From Burkholderiales bacterium RIFCSPHIGHO2_12_FULL_63_20 (lineage in GTDB: Bacteria > Pseudomonadota > Gammaproteobacteria > Burkholderiales > Burkholderiaceae_C), in NCBI GenBank assembly GCA_001770775.1, contig MESA01000033.1, positions 256,417 to 320,416 on the forward strand: a DNA stretch of 64,000 nucleotides. Reading direction: 5' to 3'. The notes below the pieces were generated by a model. That model searched no databases and was not told where the DNA came from. It saw nothing but the letters and a program-made list of their open reading frames with translations. The position numbers and the translations under genes were made by a program. Positions 58,054 to 64,000 of this stretch are shown in pieces. Numbering within the stretch: position 1 is the stretch's first letter; each line of letters opens with the position of its first letter.

Positions 58054-59466
58054 ATGAGAAAGCTCATTGCGTCATTCGCGCTGGGGCTCGCGGCCTTGGG
58101 CCTGCTGGGCGTCGCCCACGCCCAGGAAGCAGCGGCATCCGCCCCCGAGATCGCGTCCGCCGTCGAGGCCGTTGTGGCACCCGCCGTGGCGCCTGCCCCG
58201 GAAGCTGCATCGGCCGCTGAAGCCGCGCCCACCCCGACCGTCAACAAGGGCGACACCGCCTGGATGATGATCTCCACCATCCTGGTGATCCTGATGGTCG
58301 TGCCCGGCCTGGCCCTGTTCTACGGTGGCCTGGTTCGCAGCAAGAACATGCTGTCGGTGCTGATGCAGGTGCTGATGGTCTTCTCGCTGGTGTCGGTGCT
58401 GTGGGCCGCGTATGGCTACAGCCTGGCGTTCGGTGGAGCCGGCACCATCATTGGCGACCTGTCCAAAGCCTTCCTGAGCGGCATCACGCCCGCTTCGATG
58501 GCCGACACGTTCACCCCGGATGCCAAGATCCCCGAGCTGATCTTTGTGGCCTTCCAGTGCACCTTCGCAGGCATCACCTGCGCCCTGATCGTCGGCGCGT
58601 TTGCCGAGCGCATCAAGTTCGGCGCCGTGCTGCTGTTCACCGCCCTGTGGTTCACGTTCAGCTACCTGCCGATCGCTCACATGGTGTGGGGCGCGGGTGG
58701 TTACCTGCTGAGCAAGGGTGCGCTGGACTTCGCTGGCGGCACCGTGGTGCACATCAACTCGGCCGTCGCGGGTCTGGTGGGTGCGTACATGATCGGCAAG
58801 CGCATTGGCTACGGTCGTGAGTCCTTCACACCGCACTCGCTGACGCTGACCATGGTGGGCGCCTCGCTGCTGTGGGTGGGCTGGTTCGGCTTCAATGCCG
58901 GCTCTGCCCTGGAAGCCAACGGCAGCGCTGCGCTGGCCTTCATCAACACCCTGATGGCCACGGCTGCTGCGGTGCTGGCTTGGTGTGTGGGTGAAGCGCT
59001 GTTCAAGGGCAAGGCCTCGATGCTGGGTGCTGCCTCGGGTGCGGTCGCCGGTCTGGTGGTCATCACCCCGGCCTGCGGTTCCGTGGGTCCGATGGGTGCC
59101 ATCGTGATGGGTCTGATCGCCGGCTTCATCTGCCTGTGGGGTGTGAGCGGCCTGAAGAAGATGCTCGGCGCCGACGACGCGCTGGACGTGTTCGGCATCC
59201 ACGGCGTGGGCGGCATCGTCGGCGCCCTGCTGACCGGTGTGTTCACCGCCCCCAGCCTGGGTGGTACAGGCGCCGAAGACTTCTCCATCGCTCACCAGCT
59301 GCTGGTGCAAGCTGAAGGCGTGGTCATCACCATCGTCTGGTCGGGCATCGTCGCCGCGATCTGCTACAAGATCGTGGACTTGGTGATCGGTCTGCGCGTC
59401 CCCGAAGAGGAAGAGCGCGAAGGTCTGGACATCACTTCGCACGGCGAAACGGCTTATCACAAGTGA
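58054..59466 (+). CDS. amtB: Ammonium transporter
   Basis: A 470-residue Amt channel. A signal peptide (MRKLIASFALGLAALGLLG ... AHA) precedes an Ala/Pro-rich spacer, then about 11 membrane helices start at WMMISTILVILMVVPGLALF. GGTVVHINSAVAGLVGAYMI and FGIHGVGGIVGALLTGVF contain the pore His pair. NAGSALEANGSAALAFINTL is also family-typical. It follows glnK by 96 bases and shares its nitrogen control. Confidence 0.96.
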   Translation: MRKLIASFALGLAALGLLGVAHAQEAAASAPEIASAVEAVVAPAVAPAPEAASAAEAAPTPTVNKGDTAWMMISTILVILMVVPGLALFYGGLVRSKNMLSVLMQVLMVFSLVSVLWAAYGYSLAFGGAGTIIGDLSKAFLSGITPASMADTFTPDAKIPELIFVAFQCTFAGITCALIVGAFAERIKFGAVLLFTALWFTFSYLPIAHMVWGAGGYLLSKGALDFAGGTVVHINSAVAGLVGAYMIGKRIGYGRESFTPHSLTLTMVGASLLWVGWFGFNAGSALEANGSAALAFINTLMATAAAVLAWCVGEALFKGKASMLGAASGAVAGLVVITPACGSVGPMGAIVMGLIAGFICLWGVSGLKKMLGADDALDVFGIHGVGGIVGALLTGVFTAPSLGGTGAEDFSIAHQLLVQAEGVVITIVWSGIVAAICYKIVDLVIGLRVPEEEEREGLDITSHGETAYHK

Positions 59467-59517
59467 ATGCGGTGATGGCTTGAGAGGGTTTGGCGTCGCG
59501 ACGCCCCCTCCAACATG

Positions 59518-59556
59518 AAAAGAGGGCTTCCTGCGGGAGGCCCTCTTTGTTTTTTT
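59518..59556 (+). terminator. Rho-independent terminator of glnK-amtB
   Basis: AAAGAGGGC (59519-59527) pairs with GCCCTCTTT (59540-59548) with a smaller inner stem, followed by a T-run. It lies about 50 bases after the amtB stop. Confidence 0.9.
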
Positions 59557-59649
59557 GCATCACTGCATTGCATGGGACTGAATGCCAAGCGGCCCCGATC
59601 TTCCTAGAATAGATCTCCTACCCTCTGACCTCACAAGGCGCTTCTTCCC

Positions 59650-60945
59650 ATGGTTCCTCACCTGATCACCGCGCTGACCGGCCCCATCAACGAGCTTGAG
59701 CAACGGATGCTGGAGTCCGTGCCGGCCATCGAGCGCTGGTTCCGTCTGGAGTGGATGGAACACACGCCGCCGTTCTACACCTCGGTGGACCTGCGAAATG
59801 CCGGCTTCAAGCTGGCCCCGGTGGACACCAACCTGTTTCCGGGCGGTTTCAACAACCTGACGCAGGAGATGCTGCCGCTGGCCGTGCAGGCCGCCATGGC
59901 GGCCATCGAGAAGATCTGCCCCGAGGCCAAGAACCTGCTGTTGATTCCTGAGCGGCACACGCGCAACACCTTCTATCTGTCGAACGTGGCGCGCCTGATC
60001 CAGATCTTCACGCTGGCGGGCCTGAATGTGCGCCTGGGCTCCCTGGACGAGACCGTCACCGAGCCCACGGACATTGCCCTGCCCGATGGCAGCCACCTGA
60101 CGCTGGAGCCGCTGGTGCGCACGCGGCACCGCCTGGGCCTCAAGCACTTCGACCCCTGCACCATCTTGCTCAACAACGACCTGTCGGCCGGCATCCCCGA
60201 CATCTTGCAAGGGCTGCACGAGCAGTACCTGCTACCGCCGCTGCACGCCGGCTGGGCCGTTCGCCGCAAGAGCCAGCACTTTGCGGCCTATGAAGAGGTG
60301 GCCAAGAAGTTCTCCAAGCTGCTGGGCATGGACCCGTGGTTGATCAACCCGATGTACTCGGTGTGCGACGAGGTGAATTTTCAGGAAGGCACGGGCCTGG
60401 AGTGCCTGGAAACGCAGGTGGACGCCATGCTGGGCAAGGTGCGCCGCAAGTACAAGGAATACGGCATCAACGAAAAACCCTTCGTGGTCGTCAAACCCGA
60501 CAACGGCACCTATGGCATGGGCATCATGACGGTGCGCGATGCCAAGGAGGTGGTCGACCTCAACCGCCGCACGCGCAACAAGATGTCGGTGGTGAAGGAC
60601 GGCCAGGCCGTCAACCGCGTGCTGATCCAGGAAGGCGTGGCCACCTACGAGCAGATCAACGAGGCCGTGGCCGAGCCCGTGGTCTACATGATCGACCGCT
60701 ATGTGGTGGGCGGGTTCTACCGCGTGCACGCCGAACGGGGCGTCGATGAAAATTTGAATGCCCCAGGGTCACATTTTGTTCCCCTCGGTTTTCCGGAACC
60801 TACGCAACTGCCGCGCCCGGGGGTCAAACCCGGGGCCAGTGCCCCCAACCGCTTTTACATGTACGGGGTGGTGGCGCGGCTGGCCATGCTGGCGGCCAGT
60901 TACGAGCTGGAAGCCCATGACCCCAATGCCGAGGTGTACACCTGA
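59650..60945 (+). CDS. gshA: Glutamate-cysteine ligase (proteobacterial ATP-grasp type)
   Basis: First step of glutathione synthesis. The 431-residue protein belongs to the distinct family first known from Acidithiobacillus and common in betaproteobacteria, not the enteric GshA. It starts VPHLITALTGPINELEQRML and has KLAPVDTNLFPGGFNNLTQE, FVVVKPDNGTYGMGIMTVRD for nucleotide binding, and VYMIDRYVVGGFYRVHAERG. The usual partner gshB does not follow; the next gene is kup. Confidence 0.93.
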   Translation: MVPHLITALTGPINELEQRMLESVPAIERWFRLEWMEHTPPFYTSVDLRNAGFKLAPVDTNLFPGGFNNLTQEMLPLAVQAAMAAIEKICPEAKNLLLIPERHTRNTFYLSNVARLIQIFTLAGLNVRLGSLDETVTEPTDIALPDGSHLTLEPLVRTRHRLGLKHFDPCTILLNNDLSAGIPDILQGLHEQYLLPPLHAGWAVRRKSQHFAAYEEVAKKFSKLLGMDPWLINPMYSVCDEVNFQEGTGLECLETQVDAMLGKVRRKYKEYGINEKPFVVVKPDNGTYGMGIMTVRDAKEVVDLNRRTRNKMSVVKDGQAVNRVLIQEGVATYEQINEAVAEPVVYMIDRYVVGGFYRVHAERGVDENLNAPGSHFVPLGFPEPTQLPRPGVKPGASAPNRFYMYGVVARLAMLAASYELEAHDPNAEVYT

Positions 60946-61029
60946 AAATCATGCACTGTTGCGGTGCAACAAAATGTCTGTGAACGCAGGCAGAATGATC
61001 ACCTCGTTCTTTCGTGAAATGCCTTCATC

Positions 61030-62916
61030 GTGCAGCACGCTCATCACGCCAAACCTAGCGCCAAAGATCTCGCTGCCCTGACCCTGGGCGCCATCGGCAT
61101 CGTTTATGGCGACATTGGCACCAGCCCACTGTACGCCCTCAAGGAGGTGTTCAATCACGGGCATCTGCCCCTGACGCCCGAGAACATCTACGGCATCCTG
61201 TCGATGATCTTCTGGACGCTGACGGTGATCGTGTCCCTGAAATATGTGACGCTGATCCTGCGCGCCGACAACAACGGCGAAGGTGGTCTGGTGGCCATGC
61301 TCACGCTGGCTTCGACGGCAGTCAAGGAGCGGCCGGCGTTGCGGGCCAAGTTACTGGCCCTGGGGATTTTCGGCACCGCCATCTTCTTTGGTGACGGGGT
61401 GATCACCCCGGCGATTTCGGTGCTCTCGGCCGTGGAGGGGATGGAAGTGGCCGCGCCCGGCCTGGAGCGCTACGTCGTGCCCATCACGTTGGTGGTGCTG
61501 ACCTTGTTGTTCATGGTGCAAAAGCATGGCACCACGGGCATCGGCAGGTTCTTTGGGCCCATCACGGCGCTGTGGTTCGTCGTGCTGGCGGTGCTGGGCC
61601 TGTACCACGTGGTTCAAAACCCGGCGGTGCTGGTGGCCATGAGCCCACATTACGCGCTGAACTTCATCATCGAGCACCCCATGCTGGCCTTCATTGCGCT
61701 GGGGGCCGTCATCCTGTGCGCCACCGGGGCTGAGGCGCTGTACGCCGACATGGGGCATTTCGGCAAGCTGCCCATTCGCCTGGCCTGGTTCAGTCTGGTC
61801 ATGCCCGCATTGGTGCTGAACTACTTTGGCCAGGGTGCAATGCTGCTGGCGCACCCCGAAAACGTCGCCAACCCCTTCTTCGAGATGGCGCCGCAATGGG
61901 CCTTGTACCCGCTGGTCGGGCTGGCCACCTGTGCCACGGTGATTGCCTCGCAGGCCTTGATCACGGCGGCGTTCTCGGTGACCAAGCAGGTGATCCAGCT
62001 GGGCTACCTGCCCCGCCTGCGCATCCTGCACACGTCTGAGAAGGAAACCGGCCAGATCTACATTCCGTTTGTGAACTGGGTGCTGTACGGTTGCATCGTG
62101 ATGGCCGTGATCTTCTTTGGCTCCAGTGGCAAGCTGGCCGCCGCCTATGGCATCACGGTCACCATCGACATGATGATCACCACGGTGATGACCTTCTTCG
62201 TCATCCGCTTTGCCTGGAAGATGTCCTGGCTGGTATGCGTGCTGGCCACCGCCTTCTTCTTTGCGATTGACCTGATGTTCTTCAGCGCCAACGTCCTGAA
62301 GGTGATCGATGGGGGCTGGTTCCCGCTGCTGATCGGCGTGGTGATGTTCAGCCTGATGATGACTTGGAAGGATGGCCGTGAGTTGCTGAGCGCACGCCTG
62401 CGCTCGGACGCCATCGACCTGCGCCCGTTCCTGGAAGCGGTGTTCTGCAGCCCGCCGCTGCGCGTGGACGGCACCGCAGTGTTCCTCAATGCCGATGCGG
62501 GCACCACGCCCAACGCCCTGTTGCACAACCTCAAGCACAACAAGGTGCTGCACAAGCAGAACCTGTTCGTGACGGTGCGCTCGCACGAGGTGCCCTGGGT
62601 GCCTTTGAAGAACCGCATCGAGGTGGAGCCGCTGGGCAATGGCTGCTGGCAGGTCATCTTGCACTACGGCTTCAAGAACGAACCCGATGTGCCCCGCGCG
62701 CTCAAGCTGCTCAAGGAACACAGCGTGTTCATGGAAGACATGGAAACCAGCTACTTCCTGTCGCGCGACATCGTGATCCCGACCATGGGTGGCGAGATGG
62801 CGCCCTGGCGTGAGAAGCTGTTTGCCGGCATGCACCGCAATGCGTCGGGCGCGGCGGCCTTCCTGAAGCTGCCCACCAACCGTGTGGTGGAACTGGGCTC
62901 CAAGGTGGAGATCTGA
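61030..62916 (+). CDS. kup: Low-affinity potassium transporter Kup
   Basis: A 628-residue K+:H+ symporter of the inner membrane. It has the Kup N-terminus [59 protein letters not shown], about 12 membrane helices, and a C-terminal cytoplasmic part containing [20 protein letters not shown]. The start is taken as GTG at 61030; the ATG at 61019 is in another frame. Confidence 0.95.
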   Translation: MQHAHHAKPSAKDLAALTLGAIGIVYGDIGTSPLYALKEVFNHGHLPLTPENIYGILSMIFWTLTVIVSLKYVTLILRADNNGEGGLVAMLTLASTAVKERPALRAKLLALGIFGTAIFFGDGVITPAISVLSAVEGMEVAAPGLERYVVPITLVVLTLLFMVQKHGTTGIGRFFGPITALWFVVLAVLGLYHVVQNPAVLVAMSPHYALNFIIEHPMLAFIALGAVILCATGAEALYADMGHFGKLPIRLAWFSLVMPALVLNYFGQGAMLLAHPENVANPFFEMAPQWALYPLVGLATCATVIASQALITAAFSVTKQVIQLGYLPRLRILHTSEKETGQIYIPFVNWVLYGCIVMAVIFFGSSGKLAAAYGITVTIDMMITTVMTFFVIRFAWKMSWLVCVLATAFFFAIDLMFFSANVLKVIDGGWFPLLIGVVMFSLMMTWKDGRELLSARLRSDAIDLRPFLEAVFCSPPLRVDGTAVFLNADAGTTPNALLHNLKHNKVLHKQNLFVTVRSHEVPWVPLKNRIEVEPLGNGCWQVILHYGFKNEPDVPRALKLLKEHSVFMEDMETSYFLSRDIVIPTMGGEMAPWREKLFAGMHRNASGAAAFLKLPTNRVVELGSKVEI

Positions 62917-64000
62917 CCACCGGCCGACTCACCCTGCGCCAGATCGCCAGGGACACCTCCCTGACGGCGATCTCGTCCGGCTTTGTCGCCACGCTGGTGG
63001 GCTTCACCAGCACCATTGCGCTGATCTTCCACGCGGCCCAGTCGCTGGGGGCCACGCCCGCCCAGGTGACGTCCTGGGTGTGGGCCCTCGGGCTGGGCAT
63101 GGGCCTGGCCACACTGGGTCTGTCGCTGTGGGCGCGGGCGCCCATCCTCATCACCTGGTCCACGCCGGGCGCGGCCGTGATCGCCAGCGCTGCAGCGGGC
63201 GTCAGCCTGCCCGAGGCCACGGGGGCCTTTCTGCTCTGCGGGGTGCTGATGTGGCTCAGCGGGGTCACCGGCTGGTTCGAGCGGGTGATGAACCGCATCC
63301 CCGTGGCACTGGCCTCGGCACTGCTGGCCGGCATCCTGGCCAAGTTTGCGCTGATGGCGTTTGCCGCAGCCACGCCGCAACCGGTGCTGGTGATCGGCAT
63401 GCTGCTCACCTATTTGCTGGGCAAGCGGCTGTGGCCCCGCTATGCCATCCCCGGTGTCCTGTTGGCGGGCGTGCTGATCGCCGCGGTGCAGGGACAGTTG
63501 CACACGGCCGCCTTACGCTGGGAGCCAGCGCTGCCAGTGTGGGTCACGCCGCAGTGGTCGTGGCAGGCCATGCTGGGCATGGGGCTACCGCTGTTCATCG
63601 TCACCATGGCCTCGCAGGCGGTGCCGGGCGTGTCAGCCATTCGCGTGTTCGGCTACCGCACGCCCATCTCGCCCTTGATGAGCTGGTCGGGGGTGACCAC
63701 CGTGTTGCTGGCGCCCTTTGGCGGCTATGCCTTCAACCTGGCGGCCATCACCGCCACCATCGTGCTGCAGCCGCACGCCCACCCTGACCCGCACAAGCGC
63801 TACACCGCAGCCCTGGTGGCCGGGCTGTTCTACCTGGTGATGGCCCTGCTGGGTGGGGCCGTGGCCGGTGTCTTGACCGCCTTTCCCACCGCCCTCATCA
63901 TGGGCGTGGCTGGCCTGGCCCTGCTGGGCACGATTGCCAACGGGCTGGCGGCCTCGCTGCAGGAGGCCCGCTACCGCGGGGCGGCGGTTATCACGTTTCT
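62913..64000 (+). CDS. benE: BenE-family benzoate/H+ symporter (3' end cut, start codon unusual)
   Basis: The frame is open from 62814 to the window edge and encodes a BenE-like membrane protein ([80 protein letters not shown]). No ATG, GTG or TTG occurs in frame between the stop at 62811 and the GTG at 62997, and that GTG would delete most of the first helix. A CTG at 62913, overlapping the kup stop as CTGA with AAGG seven bases before it, is the best start. The C-terminus lies outside the window. Confidence 0.8.
   Translation, partial: MTTGRLTLRQIARDTSLTAISSGFVATLVGFTSTIALIFHAAQSLGATPAQVTSWVWALGLGMGLATLGLSLWARAPILITWSTPGAAVIASAAAGVSLPEATGAFLLCGVLMWLSGVTGWFERVMNRIPVALASALLAGILAKFALMAFAAATPQPVLVIGMLLTYLLGKRLWPRYAIPGVLLAGVLIAAVQGQLHTAALRWEPALPVWVTPQWSWQAMLGMGLPLFIVTMASQAVPGVSAIRVFGYRTPISPLMSWSGVTTVLLAPFGGYAFNLAAITATIVLQPHAHPDPHKRYTAALVAGLFYLVMALLGGAVAGVLTAFPTALIMGVAGLALLGTIANGLAASLQEARYRGAAVITF

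Noticed and set aside
62882..63787. 301-codon plus-strand frame overlapping the BenE-like gene
   Set aside because: Its translation is Gly/His/Arg-rich with no membrane helices, whereas the alternative frame gives BenE motifs throughout.

Overview
The window is one contiguous stretch of a GC-rich betaproteobacterial chromosome, most likely order Burkholderiales (Comamonadaceae or a Leptothrix/Rubrivivax/Aquabacterium-like relative). Support comes from the gene order: hemCDXY, gmk-rpoZ-spoT, the yicC / Ser-Thr kinase / PP2C / rdgB / hemW block, and gyrA followed by serC-pheA-tyrA-aroA/cmk-rpsA-ihfB-lapA-lapB. An OmpA protein with a short Trp/Cys-rich head also fits. No phage, insertion sequence, CRISPR array or rRNA was seen. 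The genus is inference.

Layout. Positions 1-12.8 kb hold a surface-sugar island. It contains a radical-SAM protein cut by the window edge, a methyltransferase, a glycosyltransferase, CDP-glucose-derived 3,6-dideoxyhexose enzymes (rfbF, rfbG, rfbH), an RmlC-like epimerase and an SDR reductase. Two large glycosyltransferases, one fused to a methyltransferase, and a TPR/O-GlcNAc-transferase-like protein follow. Positions 13-18.5 kb hold the late flagellar genes: two flagellins, fliD, fliS, fliT and a PilZ flagellar brake. Sigma-28-type promoters with identical 11-base spacers are readable before the first flagellin, fliD and fliS. The two regions touch, so flagellin glycosylation is a reasonable but unproven link.

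Positions 18.5-32.7 kb are housekeeping: heme synthesis (hemC, hemD, hemX, hemY), two identical tRNA-Arg(ACG) genes, a TVP38-type membrane protein, greB, spoT, rpoZ, gmk, yicC, a kinase/phosphatase pair, rdgB and hemW. Positions 32.7-37.1 kb hold a less familiar cluster. Two flavin split-barrel proteins, one fused to GAF and a winged-helix-like domain, converge on an operon of a hemerythrin-like protein and thiamine-dependent E1 alpha and beta subunits. No E2 or E3 partner is present. This is the best candidate here for an undescribed system.

Positions 37.4-42.3 kb hold fadD, a Tat-like small protein with a GMC oxidoreductase, and ompA. Positions 42.6-55.1 kb hold gyrA and the serine/aromatic supraoperon, with aroA and cmk fused and hisC absent, running into rpsA, ihfB, lapA and lapB. 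Positions 55.1-64 kb hold a copper chaperone, comM, glnK-amtB, gshA, kup and a benE-like transporter cut by the right edge. The glnK-amtB pair has a textbook sigma-54 promoter and an NtrC-like site. The benE-like gene has no ATG, GTG or TTG start where one is expected.

Start codons were chosen by ribosome-binding sites, overlaps and family alignment from memory. No database search was run.
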